This document shows positions 35,866-46,653 of a stretch of DNA of 64,000 bases, in pieces (within the stretch, counting starts at the first letter, position 1; the number at the start of each line of letters is the position of its first letter). Made by a program: the position numbers and the translations under genes. This DNA is from Alcanivorax sediminis (lineage in GTDB: Bacteria; Pseudomonadota; Gammaproteobacteria; Pseudomonadales; Alcanivoracaceae), in the NCBI RefSeq assembly GCF_009601165.1, contig NZ_WIRE01000001.1, positions 434,001-498,000 on the forward strand, written 5' to 3'. Under the pieces are notes generated by a model, which was not told where the DNA came from, did not search any database, and worked only from the letters and a program-made list of their open reading frames with translations.

Positions 35866-36522
35866 CTAACCCTCGCCGGAATGGTTTTCGAGATCGCAAG
35901 CCGCCTTGTCATCATCACAGGCATCCGCCTGCGCCGACTCACCCGCCTCACGCAGAATGGTGATGCCGCCGTAGATCACGATCGCGGCAATCAAGGCGCC
36001 AATGATCAGGTCGGGCAGCCGCGACCCGGTGAGCATCACCAGACCGGCGGCAGCCAATACGCCCAGGTTGGCGAGCACATCATTGGCAGAGAAAATCCAC
36101 GAGGCGCGCATGTGCACCTCGCCATCGCGGTGGCGGGCCAGCAGGGCCAGGCAGGTCACATTGGCCGCCAGGGCAAGAGCACCAATGGCAATCATCAATG
36201 TGCCCTCGGGATCGCTGCCAAACCAGAACCGGCGGGCCACCTCGATCACTACCCCCAGGCCGAGAAGCACCTGCAGCACACCACTGACGCGGGCCGCCCG
36301 CACCTTGCGGCTCATGACGGCCCCAACGGCGGAGAGGCTGATCGCATAAACCGCCGCATCGGCAAACATGTCCAGGGAATCCGCCAGCAACCCGGTGGAC
36401 TGGGCCAGCCAACCAGTGACCAGCTCGATGACAAACATCGTCGCATTGATCGCCAACAGGATCTTCAGTACCCGGCGCTGATCACGGTTGTTGGCTTCGA
36501 AGCTGCAGTCACAGCCGGACAT
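35866..36522 (-). CDS. Cation diffusion facilitator (CDF) family transporter
   Basis: 218 residues with five or six membrane helices. The metal-site motif ADSLDMFADA in helix 2 and the SANDVLANLGV motif in helix 5 match short CDF proteins. The N-terminus has a Cys-rich MSGCDCSFE and the C-terminus is short, lacking the usual cytoplasmic domain. It probably exports a divalent metal; which one is not clear. GGGAG precedes the start. Confidence 0.83.
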   Translation of the reverse strand: MSGCDCSFEANNRDQRRVLKILLAINATMFVIELVTGWLAQSTGLLADSLDMFADAAVYAISLSAVGAVMSRKVRAARVSGVLQVLLGLGVVIEVARRFWFGSDPEGTLMIAIGALALAANVTCLALLARHRDGEVHMRASWIFSANDVLANLGVLAAAGLVMLTGSRLPDLIIGALIAAIVIYGGITILREAGESAQADACDDDKAACDLENHSGEG

Positions 36523-36640
36523 AGATCACTCCCAGAGTTTGGCAATACGGTGGCAAGGGCCCCACTCCACAGACAGGCCTTGCATCTAGTATAGGGCTAT
36601 CGGAGTGCCCGGGAGAAAATCTGGCTACCCAGTAGCGGCA

Positions 36641-37894
36641 TCACGGCAGCGGTCGTGACAAAATCTGGTTATAACCGTAGTGGTCTTCGCCCATCACTTG
36701 CATGCATGCGCAGCGGGAGACATCAAAGGGGATTTCACCTTCCGGGGTAGCACAAACATCTTTCCTGAAACCGTTGTACACCTTCACATCTGTGGTGGTG
36801 TAGCGTCCGGCAAAGGCCAACCGGGTATCGTCGGTGGTGATGTTGGGGTGAGAGGCGTGGGTGTTAAGCGAGGTGAAAATGATGAATTCCCCAGCCTTCA
36901 TCTCCATAGAGCGGGTTTCAAATCCATCGAACAGATCGGGCACTTCGTCGAGAATCATTTCATAGGCGGCCTGCACTTTGACAAAGTTACCCGCCGTGAA
37001 TCGCGCTGCATGGATTAATCGTTCGATTTTTTTCCGTGGCAGTGTCATCAGATAATTGGTCGCATGACGCTTCATCTGGTAGGTCAGATATTCAAAGCGA
37101 CCATCCCGATAGGAGCCAGGAACAAAACGCATACAGCCGTTATCAATAGTCACATCTGTCAATGCCACCCAGGCCGTCAGTTGCACCATACTCTCATCCG
37201 TGTCACGGGTAGGCACGAGCTTGGGCCTGATCGATGATTCGCGGAAGGTTCCGGTCTGATGCCAGAATGTCCCCGTTGCACCCGGTGGCTTTTCGAAGAA
37301 CTGGGAACGCCAGCAAAGGAGGTTATCGCCCAGCAGGCTGGCCATTCGTTGTGTAATCGGCTTGGCGGAAAGTACATCCCACAGCTCGTGGTAACGCAGG
37401 GCCTGATACAAGCCACTGTAATTCAGGTTCCACATGCCGTGGCGTTTCAATACGTCTCGCGCCCGAGCATTGCCAAAAAGCATTTCACCGCCAAAGTCTC
37501 CTGCCTGAAGTGCATAGATGTGTGCCTTCAGCGCATCGGCGTGGGAGGCAGAAAGCAGCGGATAAGGGCCAAGAATGCCATCTCTGATGAAGGTTTTTAC
37601 CTCCTCTTCACTCAGATAATAACCACCATCCGTTTCCTGCCGACGATGCCCGCGGATGCGCATACCCAGATTGCGCTTGTCTTCCATGCCTTCGGTAATA
37701 TTTACATCAGCTCCGACCAGTTTTTTTACCGGAGAATACGAATACTTGAGCAAGGAGAATACGACTGACGCCAGTTTCAACTTCCACGCATTAACCCCCT
37801 TCAGTGGCTGTCGATCCAGAATCGCCTCCAGAGGCTCGAAGCCACGCATCATGTCTTCCTTGATGTCATAGTGATCAAACACGGGTAACTCCAT
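36641..37894 (-). CDS. Phytanoyl-CoA dioxygenase (PhyH) family protein with an altered iron site
   Basis: 417 residues. The PhyH fold is seen from FFEKPPGATGTFWHQTG, through VPGSYRDGRFEY, to FTSLNTHASHPN (distal His) and LAFAGRY (2-oxoglutarate-binding Arg). The usual Fe(II) site has HxD; here the residue after HQ is Thr (HQT). Loss of the Asp is also known in Fe/2-oxoglutarate halogenases (HxA or HxG), so the reaction may differ, but Thr is not a standard substitute. The gene lies 41 bp downstream of a GNAT gene on the same strand, suggesting a two-step modification pathway. Confidence 0.75.
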   Translation of the reverse strand: MELPVFDHYDIKEDMMRGFEPLEAILDRQPLKGVNAWKLKLASVVFSLLKYSYSPVKKLVGADVNITEGMEDKRNLGMRIRGHRRQETDGGYYLSEEEVKTFIRDGILGPYPLLSASHADALKAHIYALQAGDFGGEMLFGNARARDVLKRHGMWNLNYSGLYQALRYHELWDVLSAKPITQRMASLLGDNLLCWRSQFFEKPPGATGTFWHQTGTFRESSIRPKLVPTRDTDESMVQLTAWVALTDVTIDNGCMRFVPGSYRDGRFEYLTYQMKRHATNYLMTLPRKKIERLIHAARFTAGNFVKVQAAYEMILDEVPDLFDGFETRSMEMKAGEFIIFTSLNTHASHPNITTDDTRLAFAGRYTTTDVKVYNGFRKDVCATPEGEIPFDVSRCACMQVMGEDHYGYNQILSRPLP

Positions 37895-37935
37895 GCAGTT
37901 GTTATTCTTTTATGGAAAGGGATGAAACAGGGGTG

Positions 37936-38772
37936 TCATGCCTGGCTACTTCGAGATGATTTCAGCATGGGCACGGGCACCGACCTGGGCACCATTAGCG
38001 CCAGCATTCTCAGGAAGCGATAAGGCGTCACTCGTGGCCATACCACCACCATCATGGTGTCACCTGCATCACGATTGAGCACCGCATCAAAATATCGTGT
38101 CACACTGTCTTCACTGGAAAAGCGAAAGCCCTTGCGATAAAGATTTCGTCCATAGGCAGATCGACAAACCGAGGTTTCTTCGTCGTAATCCACCTCCGCA
38201 CCTTTTGACATCATCTCAGCGACATATCTGGCGAAACCATAGATCCGCTGGCGCACTTTTCTTTCGCACACATAATCAATTTCAGGAATCACATTAGGCT
38301 CAACCATACGAATGATGCTCTTGTACACCGCAGGATTCTGTGTGCGCATGGCAAAGGGAACAAAACTTCTTGAGCTAATGGAGTTCAGTAGCCAGGTCAG
38401 GCAAACCATAATCGAAGCAATGCCGTTACCTTGGTGCTCTCTGGCAATGTTGACAGTATCCAGATAGATGGCATCCCGCCCCTCGTAACACAACTTCTTG
38501 ACCCCACAGAAACCGACCGCCTCACCTCCCTTGTCAAGTACCAGCCAGTACTGATCAATATCACCAAAATAATTTTTTCTTGATCGAAAGTAGCTCTGGT
38601 CTTCTTTCTCGAAGGTTTCCTGGATCAGTTTTGCAGTGAACTCGAAGAGCTCCATCTTATGATTGTCACTAAAAACAAGATCCGGCTTGTTAAAGATATA
38701 GTAACGGTACTTACCGAAGGAGAACTTCCGTGCACATTCAGGAATAATTTCTTTTACTATTTTTTTGTCCAT
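37936..38772 (-). CDS. GNAT-family N-acetyltransferase
   Basis: 278 residues; AAAAAGGAATGGGGA precedes the start. The acetyl-CoA loop is seen in REHQGNGIASIMV (Q/RxxGxG/A pattern), preceded by beta strands DAIYLDTVNI. The N-terminal and C-terminal ends are longer than in a minimal GNAT, so another domain of unknown role may be present. The base composition is more AT-rich than most of the window. It is upstream partner of the PhyH-like gene. Confidence 0.75.
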   Translation of the reverse strand: MDKKIVKEIIPECARKFSFGKYRYYIFNKPDLVFSDNHKMELFEFTAKLIQETFEKEDQSYFRSRKNYFGDIDQYWLVLDKGGEAVGFCGVKKLCYEGRDAIYLDTVNIAREHQGNGIASIMVCLTWLLNSISSRSFVPFAMRTQNPAVYKSIIRMVEPNVIPEIDYVCERKVRQRIYGFARYVAEMMSKGAEVDYDEETSVCRSAYGRNLYRKGFRFSSEDSVTRYFDAVLNRDAGDTMMVVVWPRVTPYRFLRMLALMVPRSVPVPMLKSSRSSQA

Positions 38773-39168
38773 TCCCCATTCCTTTTTGCCTTATACGGCA
38801 TTTGTTTTTGACAACCACCTTTTTTCAGGCAGAAATCTGAAAACGGAAAAACGAAGGAACGGGATTTTTTTACAGGTGAATTTCTGCGTCAAGATTGGCT
38901 GAAGGCAAAAATCAGAAAAAATTCAATAATGCCATTTTTAACAATGATTATGACCCGGATAACAATGCCTCATTTAAGGAAAAGTTTATAACCTTGCATT
39001 TGTATGAAAAGGCTTTTATCCAGCAAAGCGATTCGAGCCTGAAATCTCTATTGCCTGACTGCCCGCCAACCAAAACGAGCTGTGCGAAAATTGCTGACAC
39101 TGATCACTGAGACAAAACAAAGGCGCCATCCGCGGCGCCTTTATTTTGATACGCATTCTCTGATCTTT
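38773..39168. other. AT-rich intergenic region
   Basis: 396 bp between the GNAT gene start and the acyltransferase stop. It is markedly AT-rich. It must hold the promoter of the GNAT-PhyH pair and ends at the terminator 39117-39146. A 71-codon open frame on the + strand (38895-39110) starts with TTG, has no ribosome site and is not accepted. Confidence 0.55.
39117..39146. terminator. Terminator after the acyltransferase gene
   Basis: GGCGCC, loop ATCCGC, GGCGCC with A/T-rich flanks on both sides (reverse strand ends TTTGTTTTGT). It is 24 bp past the stop codon of the gene to the right. Confidence 0.8.
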
Positions 39169-39771
39169 TCAGCCGGTATAGTGGCGCCGAACTGGAGCGG
39201 ACAACTTTTCCGGGTGACGGGGAGTCACACCGGAAAAATGTTTATAGATCTCCTCCAGGTCTGCCTCCATGTCATCACCGGGATAAATGACTACCGGAAA
39301 CGAAAAGGTCTTCTTCTCGTAATCGGCCAAGGCAAGAATGATCGGCACGTTGGCGCGTTTGGCGATGTGATAGAAACCAAGCTTCCATTCCGCCGCATTG
39401 CTGCGGGTACCTTCCGGCGTTACTGCGATCAGGAGCTTGTCGCGCCTCTTGAACTCAGCCACGGTCTGGGTGACCACGCCTCCAGCCCGCCCCCGCTCGA
39501 TGGGCATGGCGCCCAGCTTGTGCAGCAGCCAGCCCAGCGGCCCCTTGAACAGGCTGTGCTTGATCATGATGTTCACATCTTTCTGCAGGGCCGAACGGCT
39601 AACCAGTGCAATGACACCATCCCAGTTAGAGGTATGCGGGCCGCCAGCGATGACCGCTCGATCAATATCCGGGAAGGGGCCCGCTTTCCAGCCAGCCAGG
39701 CGCAACAAGGCCTGAGCGATGATCTGAGCCAGCGGGGTACGCGTCTTTCTAGATAGCTGTGATGACGACAT
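39169..39771 (-). CDS. 1-acylglycerol-3-phosphate acyltransferase-like protein
   Basis: 200 residues. The first motif PHTSNWD stands in for the acyltransferase HxxxxD box (His and Asp in place) and a later VTPEGTRS is the second motif. It probably transfers acyl chains to lysophospholipids or glycerol-type acceptors. There is no clear membrane helix, as in short members of this family. It is a single gene. Confidence 0.83.
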   Translation of the reverse strand: MSSSQLSRKTRTPLAQIIAQALLRLAGWKAGPFPDIDRAVIAGGPHTSNWDGVIALVSRSALQKDVNIMIKHSLFKGPLGWLLHKLGAMPIERGRAGGVVTQTVAEFKRRDKLLIAVTPEGTRSNAAEWKLGFYHIAKRANVPIILALADYEKKTFSFPVVIYPGDDMEADLEEIYKHFSGVTPRHPEKLSAPVRRHYTG

Positions 39772-39867
39772 GACTGCCTTTGGTATGCAAAAAATGAAGT
39801 GTACCGATCCGAACCGGTTTGCGCATTGAGGGAAAGTAAGGGGGCATCTTCCCAGTGGAATCTTTTA

Positions 39868-40434
39868 TCAACCGGCCAGAGCAAGCCACTCCTGCATCAT
39901 GCTGTAGCTGAGCCCCCAGATGCAGTAATCCTGATAGCGGCAGCAGGGAAAGGTCAGCGTCCCCAGCGGCGTATTCACCGGCAGGGTGGAGTGATTCACC
40001 GGATCCGACAGGTAATCAAGCGGTATCCATACCCCGCTACGGGCTTCGTGGTTGAGGGTCAGAGCCGCATCACCCTGCCAGCGAAACACATGCGGGGTCA
40101 CGACCATGGGGCGCCAACGGCTGTGGTGACGAGTGAGCAGGTCAGACAGGCGGGCCTGGTAGCGCCCTCCGGCATACAGATCCAGGCCGGTTTCTTCCCG
40201 CGTTTCGCGCATGGCGGTGTCACGGCTGGAGGTGTCGCTGGCCTGCAGACGGCCACCGGGAAACGCCATATCACCCGACCAGGGATCCCCCTCCCGGCGC
40301 GCCCGCTGGATAAACAGCAATGCTTCTTGCCCGGGATCATCGCGCTGCACCAGCGCCACTGCCGCACGGGTCACATGACGCCGAAACGGCAGTTTCTGTG
40401 GACGAACCTTCTTTAGCCAGGCCAGATCAGGCAC
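39868..40434 (-). CDS. CoA pyrophosphatase-like NUDIX hydrolase
   Basis: 188 residues from a GTG at 40434 preceded by AAGGTG. The NUDIX box is GGRLQASD..., AMRETREETGL, and the CoA-type region SGDMAFPGGRLQA (UPF0035 signature) suggests it cleaves CoA or its derivatives, like NudL. It is cytoplasmic. It is upstream of the acyltransferase but separated by ~96 bp. Confidence 0.87.
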   Translation of the reverse strand: MPDLAWLKKVRPQKLPFRRHVTRAAVALVQRDDPGQEALLFIQRARREGDPWSGDMAFPGGRLQASDTSSRDTAMRETREETGLDLYAGGRYQARLSDLLTRHHSRWRPMVVTPHVFRWQGDAALTLNHEARSGVWIPLDYLSDPVNHSTLPVNTPLGTLTFPCCRYQDYCIWGLSYSMMQEWLALAG

Positions 40435-40512
40435 ACAAACACCTTGCAGTTTAGTAATCCACCAAGCTTAGCACTGAACCCGCCAGACATTCCGCGCCAG
40501 TCGCGCCAGAAC

Positions 40513-40881
40513 CTACTGCGCCAGGAACAGCGCCACTGCCAGCAGCATCCCCAGCAGGGCAACGCCCACATTGACCACGATACCCCAGCGGGCCGCATAC
40601 CCTTCTGGAAAGTCTGAAGGTTTCAGCGTCGACAGGAAGCGCGCGTACTGGCGGGACGCAAAGATCGCCACCCCCGCGCCGATCAGAATAAACAGCAGCC
40701 CTACCAGCACCGTGATGCTCTGTGGCAGCCGGTCTGGTGACTCAGCCGCCAGCATCTGCATCAGCATGCCGGACCGTTCCACCAGAAAGCCGAAGGCGAT
40801 GAGCGCAATGCTGGTGCGGTTCCAGGCCAGCAGGGTGCGCTCTGCCGCAAACAGGACTCGGGGGTCTTTCTCTTCTGACAT
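40513..40881 (-). CDS. DUF202/YidH-like membrane protein
   Basis: 122 residues from the ATG at 40881, preceded by GAAGGTGAAA. Three hydrophobic helices; the N-terminus RVLFAAERTLLAWNRTSIAL is the conserved YidH/DUF202 segment. It is an inner-membrane protein of unknown function. The longer frame to 40950 lacks a ribosome site. Confidence 0.8.
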   Translation of the reverse strand: MSEEKDPRVLFAAERTLLAWNRTSIALIAFGFLVERSGMLMQMLAAESPDRLPQSITVLVGLLFILIGAGVAIFASRQYARFLSTLKPSDFPEGYAARWGIVVNVGVALLGMLLAVALFLAQ

Positions 40882-41158
40882 GGTCGTTTCACCTTCCGGG
40901 TACAGTGTCATCAGCATAGCGAAGCCGCCAGCGGCACAACACATGGGCAACGCCGCGAGCGGTTACCGACCATCCGATATCATGAATTTAGATGGACAGG
41001 CACGCAGAATACCTATACCTTACCAGTTAGCTAAAAGATTGCGCTTGAATCACGTACTCCATTTCGTTGTTTTCTCTGTATAACTCGTCCTGCAGTCCTG
41101 AAGTCCAAGTCACCGTTTTTCAGCTACACCTATAAACTTCATTCTCAGGAATATTGCT

Positions 41159-41365
41159 ATGTCTACAGTTAAAGGCACCGTTAAGTGGTTCAACGAAGCT
41201 AAAGGTTTTGGTTTCCTGGAGCAGGAAAACGGCCCGGACGTTTTCGCTCACTTCAGCGCCATCACTGGTTCCGGTTTCAAGACCCTGGCCGAAGGTCAGG
41301 CAGTTGAGTTCACCGTGACTCAGGGCCCGAAAGGCCCGCAGGCTGAGAACATTGTTGCTCTGTAA
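41159..41365 (+). CDS. Cold-shock protein
   Basis: 68 residues with both RNA-binding motifs: KGFGFLEQ (RNP1) and VFAHFSAI (RNP2), and the start [10 protein letters not shown]. It binds single-stranded RNA/DNA as a transcription antiterminator or chaperone. AGGAA precedes the start. A -10-like TATAAC at 41079-41084 would give a leader of ~70 bases, but no matching -35 box is seen. Confidence 0.95.
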   Translation: MSTVKGTVKWFNEAKGFGFLEQENGPDVFAHFSAITGSGFKTLAEGQAVEFTVTQGPKGPQAENIVAL

Positions 41366-41379
41366 GCAACTGTTCCAGT

Positions 41380-41409
41380 AAAAAAAGGCGCCTTCGGGCG
41401 CCTTTTTTT
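41380..41409 (+). terminator. Terminator after the cold-shock gene
   Basis: AAAAAAGGCGCC, loop TTCG, GGCGCC and TTTTTTT; perfect stem. Confidence 0.92.
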
Positions 41410-41589
41410 GTGCCTGCCGCCCAGCCCCTCTCAGACAGCGCAAGGCGCCAATGTCGTTGGCCCTGGCCATGACAAACCCCAAGCCTCCTCTCCCGCATCA
41501 CCTCCCAGGCCATGGTTCACTTGGCACCCGATCTTCATCCAGCAGAATTTCTTGAGAGCATTACAGGGACTTCCTGTTATGTTTCCGGG

Positions 41590-42003
41590 ATGAGTGATGC
41601 CCAAGCCAATACCACACCGACGCTGGATACGGCCCGCACGTACCTTGTGTATGACGGTGACTGCCCGGCCTGCCGTCACTATGTCCGCTTTGTGCGCTTC
41701 CGCGATGCTGTTGGCGTGGTAGAGCTGATTAATGCGAGGGAAGCAAACGAGTGGGTGGCGCATTTACGGCTGCAGGGCATGCCCCTGGATGATGGCATGG
41801 TACTGGTGTATGCCGGCCGCTATTTTCACGGTGCTGATGCGATTCACCAGATGGCCCTGCTGGCCAACCGGTCTGGGTGGTTCAACCGGGCGACTGCGTG
41901 CCTGTTTCAATCGAGGCGCTTGACCGGGTTTCTTTATCCCATTCTAAAAACCCTTCGCAACGCCCTGCTTTGGACATTGCGGCGTAGCAAAATCGATTCA
42001 TGA
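41590..42003 (+). CDS. DCC-family thiol-disulfide oxidoreductase-like protein (DUF393)
   Basis: 137 residues from an ATG at 41590; the upstream part of the longer frame lies near the cold-shock terminator. LVYDGDCPACRHYVRF carries the CPAC motif and is typical of the DCC/YuxK family. The role is not established, though the family is taken to be redox active. The ribosome site is weak (TTCCGGG), so the start is uncertain. Confidence 0.7.
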   Translation: MSDAQANTTPTLDTARTYLVYDGDCPACRHYVRFVRFRDAVGVVELINAREANEWVAHLRLQGMPLDDGMVLVYAGRYFHGADAIHQMALLANRSGWFNRATACLFQSRRLTGFLYPILKTLRNALLWTLRRSKIDS

Positions 42004-42255
42004 CACGTCGAGCAGAGCTCTTCCGTCACGACATTGTATTGATTCGAAGCGTTTTACCCCCCCCATCAAAAAGCGGTGTGGATTGCCCACAAAGCAAAAA
42101 ACACCGGGGCAATCAATGGTCACGTCCCCACCGCCATGAAAGCTGCCGCAGCCCGATCCGTTGGGCTTCTCCCCTGTCATACGCTTCATGCTAGAGTGAA
42201 CCGGCGAAAAGGGATTCGGTGACGCTCACCGACAAACATACGGAGAAATTCTGCC

Positions 42256-43437
42256 ATGCGCTGGATCAAACTGGGCCTGCCTCTAACCACCCTTCTACTC
42301 GGCGCGTGCGACGACGCACAGCCACCAGCAGCGCCCCCTCCAGAAGTGTTTGTGGTCACCGCCAGCGAGCAACCTTATCAACCCGAACGCACCTTCTCAG
42401 CCCGGATCGATTCCCGCAGCGACGTGAATATCACCGCCCAGGTGTCCGGCAAACTCACCGCCGTGCATTTCCGGGAAGGGGACAATGTGGACGCAGGGGC
42501 ACCGCTGTTTGATATCGATCCGGCGCCTTACAAGGCCGCGCTGGACCGGGCAAAGGCGGAACAGGAGCGGGCTCGTGCCACCCTGGCAGATGCAAAGAGC
42601 AACCTGCAACGTGCCAACAAGCTGATCGAAAAGGGCTACATCTCAGATTCCGAGTACGACACGCTGAAAACCCGCAAGCTGGAAGCGGAAGCGGCAGAAC
42701 AATCTGCCAGAGCGGCGATGGAAAGTGCCCAGGTGGATCTCTCCTACACTCATATTTCGGCGCCACAGGCAGGTCGCGTCGGCCGCTCTGTGGCCTCCGT
42801 GGGTGATGTGGTCAGCCCTTCCTATGGCACACTCACCACGCTGGTGGGGGGCAACGATATGCAGGCCGTATTCCAGATTCCGGAACGACTGCTCACCGAC
42901 GCCGCCATGAGCGACAACCAGCCCAAGGCCAGCGACATCGAAGTGGGCCTGATCATGCCTAACGGCAGCGAGTATCCGTACACCGGCAACATCGTCTATG
43001 TGTCTAACCGGGTGAACACCAATACCGGCACAGTGGAAGTCCGCGCCGCCATGCCCAACCCGAAAGATCTGCTGCGCCCCGGCATGTATGTGCAGGCGCA
43101 AGTACGCCTCAAGGAAAGCCTGAGTGGCTTGATGATTCCCCAGGCGGCACTTCAGGTGGACCAACAGGGCACCTATGTCTTCACTGTGAATGAGAATAAC
43201 CGGGTGCTGCGCACCAACCTGCAAACTGGCGAGCGTTTTGGCGAAAACGTTCTGGTCACGGAAGGCATGCAAGCGGGCGCCAAAGTGATACTGCAGGGTA
43301 TCCAGAAAGTGCGCCCCGGCAGTGAAGTCGTGGTATCCGACTACAAGCCGGCGACCCAGGCCCACACGGGAAGCCAGCCGATACCCGCGACAGACACAAA
43401 CGACGAGGAAACCAGCAACGGGAGTGATGCCCCGTGA
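42256..43437 (+). CDS. RND efflux periplasmic adaptor (AcrA/MexA type)
   Basis: 393 residues. N-terminal lipoprotein signal (..[13 protein letters not shown], lipobox LLGAC). Then the biotinyl-lipoyl half ([20 protein letters not shown]), a coiled-coil hairpin ([20 protein letters not shown]...), the second lipoyl half ([18 protein letters not shown]) and the beta-barrel domain. It links the inner-membrane pump to an outer-membrane channel, which is not present in the window. The stop overlaps the pump start (4 bp), so the two are co-translated. Confidence 0.93.
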   Translation: MRWIKLGLPLTTLLLGACDDAQPPAAPPPEVFVVTASEQPYQPERTFSARIDSRSDVNITAQVSGKLTAVHFREGDNVDAGAPLFDIDPAPYKAALDRAKAEQERARATLADAKSNLQRANKLIEKGYISDSEYDTLKTRKLEAEAAEQSARAAMESAQVDLSYTHISAPQAGRVGRSVASVGDVVSPSYGTLTTLVGGNDMQAVFQIPERLLTDAAMSDNQPKASDIEVGLIMPNGSEYPYTGNIVYVSNRVNTNTGTVEVRAAMPNPKDLLRPGMYVQAQVRLKESLSGLMIPQAALQVDQQGTYVFTVNENNRVLRTNLQTGERFGENVLVTEGMQAGAKVILQGIQKVRPGSEVVVSDYKPATQAHTGSQPIPATDTNDEETSNGSDAP

Positions 43438-46400
43438 TCAGTGACGTTTTTATTCAGCGTCCCAAACTGGCCATGGTGGTGGGGCTGGTGATTACCTTCA
43501 CCGGCTTGCTGGCCATGAAACTGCTGCCAATTTCCGAATACCCGGAAGTGGCGCCACCGCAGATTTCCGTCAGCGCCAGCTGGCCCGGCGCCTCCGCTGC
43601 CATCATGGAAGAGTCCGTGGGGCAAGTGATTGAGGATGTGGTCAACGGGGTGGAAGGTATGGACTACATGTCGTCCAGCTCCTCCAACAACGGCAGTTAC
43701 AGCCTCGCCATCACCTTTGAAGTGGGTGAAGACCCGGACATGGCACTGGTACGCGTGCAAAACCGGGTCAAGCTGGCCGAGCCGTCCCTGCCCGCGGAAG
43801 TGCGCGCCCAGGGCCTGACCATCGACAAGCGCTCACCGGACATACTCTTCACCATCAACCTCTACTCGCCGGACGGCTCCCTTGATGAGTTGTTCATTGC
43901 CAACTACAGCCTGCTCAATGTGCAGAACCCGCTCAAGCGGGTGGACGGCATTGCCGATGTCAGCGTATTCAGTGCCGCGGACTATTCCATGCGCCTGTGG
44001 ATGGACCCGCCAAAGATGACCGCACTGGGCATTACCCCGGACGATATTGGCAATGCCCTGCGCGAGCAGAACGTACAGACCCCGGCAGGCAAGATCGGCG
44101 CGCCGCCCTTCGAGGGCAAGCTGAGTACCGAATATGCTCTGCAAATGGAGGGCCGCCTCAAGGACGTGAAAGAGTTCGAGAACATTATCCTGCGCGCCGA
44201 TGAAAACGGTGGCATGGTGCGCCTGGGTGACGTCGCCCACATCGAGCTCGGTCAGCTCTCCTACAGCATTGCGGCCAATTATCAAAACCATCCCACCACG
44301 GTGATGGCGGCCTACCTGTCTCCCGGTGCGAACGCCCTGGCCACCGGTGACGCCCTCAAGCAGGCACTGGAAGACCTCAGCACCACCTTCCCGGATGGCC
44401 TCGATTACGCCATTGGCTACGACACCACCCGCTATGTGGAAGTGGCCATTCGCCAGGTCACCAGCTCGCTGCTGATGGCGGTGGGACTGGTGATTCTGAT
44501 TACGTTTATTTTCCTCGGCGACTGGCGCCCGACGCTTGTTCCCACCGTGGTGATTCCGGTGTCCCTGATCGGCACCCTGGCCGTTATGCTGGTCGCCGGC
44601 ATGACCATCAACACCATCACCCTGTTTGGCCTGATCCTCGCCATCGGGATCGTGGTGGACGATGCCATCCTGGTGGTGGAAAACACCGACCGCCACCTCA
44701 GCGAAGATCCCAACCTGTCCACCCGTGATGCGGTGAGCCGCACCATGGAGGAAGTCACCGGCCCGATCATTGCCACCACCCTGGTACTGCTCGCCGTGTT
44801 CGTTCCCGTGGCGCTGATGCCTGGCATCAGCGGCATCATGTACAACCAGTTTGCCGTCACCATCTGTGTGGCGGTGGTGTTGTCATCCGTATGCGCACTG
44901 AGCCTGAGCCCGGCGGTGGCCAGCCTGGTGCTGCGCCGTGGCAAGGCGGAGGCCGGCTGGTACCGGCTGTTCAACAAGGGCTTTGCCAAGGTTACCGACG
45001 GCTACTCCCGTATTGTCGGCGGACTGTTGGGCCGCCGCGGCCTGACACTGGCGCTGTATGCGCTGCTCATGGTCGGGCTGTTCTTCGGTGCACGCGCCGT
45101 GCCCACCGGCTTTGTGCCGATGGAAGACAAGGGCCTGCTGCTGGTGAACGTACAGCTTCCCGATGCCGCCTCCATCAACCGTACCGAAGCGGTGGTGGAA
45201 GAGGTACAGAAGATGCTGGCTGCCGATCCCGCCGTGGAATCTGCCACCATGATCGCTGGTTTTTCCATGCTCACCGGCGGCGTGCAAAGTAATGGCGGTA
45301 CCGGCTTCGTGGTACTCAAGCACTGGGATGACCGTCCGGACTTCAAGGACATTTCCCTGGCCGTGTCCGCGCGGATTACCCAGCAAGCTTACAAGACCAT
45401 CCCTGAAGCGCAGATTCAGGCCTTCCCGCCCCCGTCGGTGCCCGGCATGGGGGCCGTTGGCGGCCTGGAGCTGGTACTGGAAGACACCCTCGGCCGCAGC
45501 CACGCGGAGCTGGCCGGAGCCATGCAACTGCTGGTCGCGGCCGCTAACGAGTCCCCCCTGTTCAGCAGCGCCTATTCCAGCTTCCGCGCCAATGTGCCCA
45601 TGTATCGTATCGACATTGACCGCAACAAGGCCAAAACCCTGCAGGTGCCCCTGACCAACGTCTTCACTGTGCTGCAAAGCCAGCTGGGCTCCAGCTACAT
45701 CAATGACTTTTCCCTGTTCGGCCGCACCTTCCGGGTGATGATGCAGGCCGACCCGGACTACCGCTCTGACCTGAAAGATATCGAGCAGCTGTATGCCCGC
45801 AGCAGCAACGGTGACATGGTGCCGCTATCCACCCTGCTCACGGTGAGCCCGGTACTCGGCGCGGACATCAGCAACCGCTATAACCTCTACCGTTCTGCCA
45901 TCCTGCGGGCTTCACCGGTGACTGGCGTCTCCAGTGGTGATGCCATGCAGGCGCTGGAAAAAATCGCTGCGCAGGTACTGCCGCAGGGTTATCAGGTGGA
46001 GTGGACCGGTCAGAGCTATCAGGAGAAGAAGGCCGGTAACCAGATTGGCATCGCGTTCATTCTGGCCATGGTCTTCATTTATTTGTTCCTGGTCGCCCAG
46101 TACGAAAGCTGGTCGGTACCCGCCGCCATCATTCTGGTGGTGCCGATTGCCGTGGCGGGCGCCATTGGCGGGCTGTTGATGGTGGGGCAGGTTGGCATCC
46201 CGCAGCTGGGAGCGCTGGATCTGTTTGCCCAGGTGGGGCTGGTGCTGCTGATTGGCCTCGCCGCCAAGAACGCCATCCTGATCGTGGAGTTCGCCCGCGA
46301 GCGACGAGAGCAGGAGGGGCTGTCGATCCTCGAAGCCGCCGCCGAAGCCGGGCGACTGCGATTCCGGGCCGTATGCATGACCGCCCTGTCCTTTGTGCTG

Positions 46401-46577
46401 GGCATCCTGCCGCTGGCCTTTGCCAGCGGCGCGGGCATGTTCAGCCAGCTTTCACTCGGTCATACCGTGATGTGGGGCATGCTGGCAGCGCTGCTGATTG
46501 GAACCCCGATGATTCCTGCCTTCTATGCCATCGTGCAGGGCACCCGGGAGAGCCTGAAGCGCAAGTTTTTCAAGTGA
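43434..46577 (+). CDS. RND multidrug efflux transporter (AcrB type)
   Basis: 1047 residues, the full length of AcrB-type HAE1 transporters. The N-terminus has [15 protein letters not shown]; the conserved charged transmembrane segment [17 protein letters not shown] contains the proton-relay Asp pair. Two large periplasmic loops and the second half ([16 protein letters not shown]) are in place. It is driven by proton influx and extrudes drugs, solvents or hydrophobic compounds. No adjacent regulator is seen. The promoter should be upstream of the adaptor gene. Confidence 0.95.
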   Translation: MISDVFIQRPKLAMVVGLVITFTGLLAMKLLPISEYPEVAPPQISVSASWPGASAAIMEESVGQVIEDVVNGVEGMDYMSSSSSNNGSYSLAITFEVGEDPDMALVRVQNRVKLAEPSLPAEVRAQGLTIDKRSPDILFTINLYSPDGSLDELFIANYSLLNVQNPLKRVDGIADVSVFSAADYSMRLWMDPPKMTALGITPDDIGNALREQNVQTPAGKIGAPPFEGKLSTEYALQMEGRLKDVKEFENIILRADENGGMVRLGDVAHIELGQLSYSIAANYQNHPTTVMAAYLSPGANALATGDALKQALEDLSTTFPDGLDYAIGYDTTRYVEVAIRQVTSSLLMAVGLVILITFIFLGDWRPTLVPTVVIPVSLIGTLAVMLVAGMTINTITLFGLILAIGIVVDDAILVVENTDRHLSEDPNLSTRDAVSRTMEEVTGPIIATTLVLLAVFVPVALMPGISGIMYNQFAVTICVAVVLSSVCALSLSPAVASLVLRRGKAEAGWYRLFNKGFAKVTDGYSRIVGGLLGRRGLTLALYALLMVGLFFGARAVPTGFVPMEDKGLLLVNVQLPDAASINRTEAVVEEVQKMLAADPAVESATMIAGFSMLTGGVQSNGGTGFVVLKHWDDRPDFKDISLAVSARITQQAYKTIPEAQIQAFPPPSVPGMGAVGGLELVLEDTLGRSHAELAGAMQLLVAAANESPLFSSAYSSFRANVPMYRIDIDRNKAKTLQVPLTNVFTVLQSQLGSSYINDFSLFGRTFRVMMQADPDYRSDLKDIEQLYARSSNGDMVPLSTLLTVSPVLGADISNRYNLYRSAILRASPVTGVSSGDAMQALEKIAAQVLPQGYQVEWTGQSYQEKKAGNQIGIAFILAMVFIYLFLVAQYESWSVPAAIILVVPIAVAGAIGGLLMVGQVGIPQLGALDLFAQVGLVLLIGLAAKNAILIVEFARERREQEGLSILEAAAEAGRLRFRAVCMTALSFVLGILPLAFASGAGMFSQLSLGHTVMWGMLAALLIGTPMIPAFYAIVQGTRESLKRKFFK

Positions 46578-46653
46578 ACAAAATTCATCGCTCTGCCACA
46601 ATGCCAGACCGATACCAAGAATGATAAAAACTCGACAAAAAAGGAGAGTGCCC

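Noticed and set aside
38895..39110. A 71-codon AT-rich forward frame
   Set aside because: It starts with TTG, lacks a ribosome site and shows no known features. AT-rich DNA with a chance open frame is more likely.
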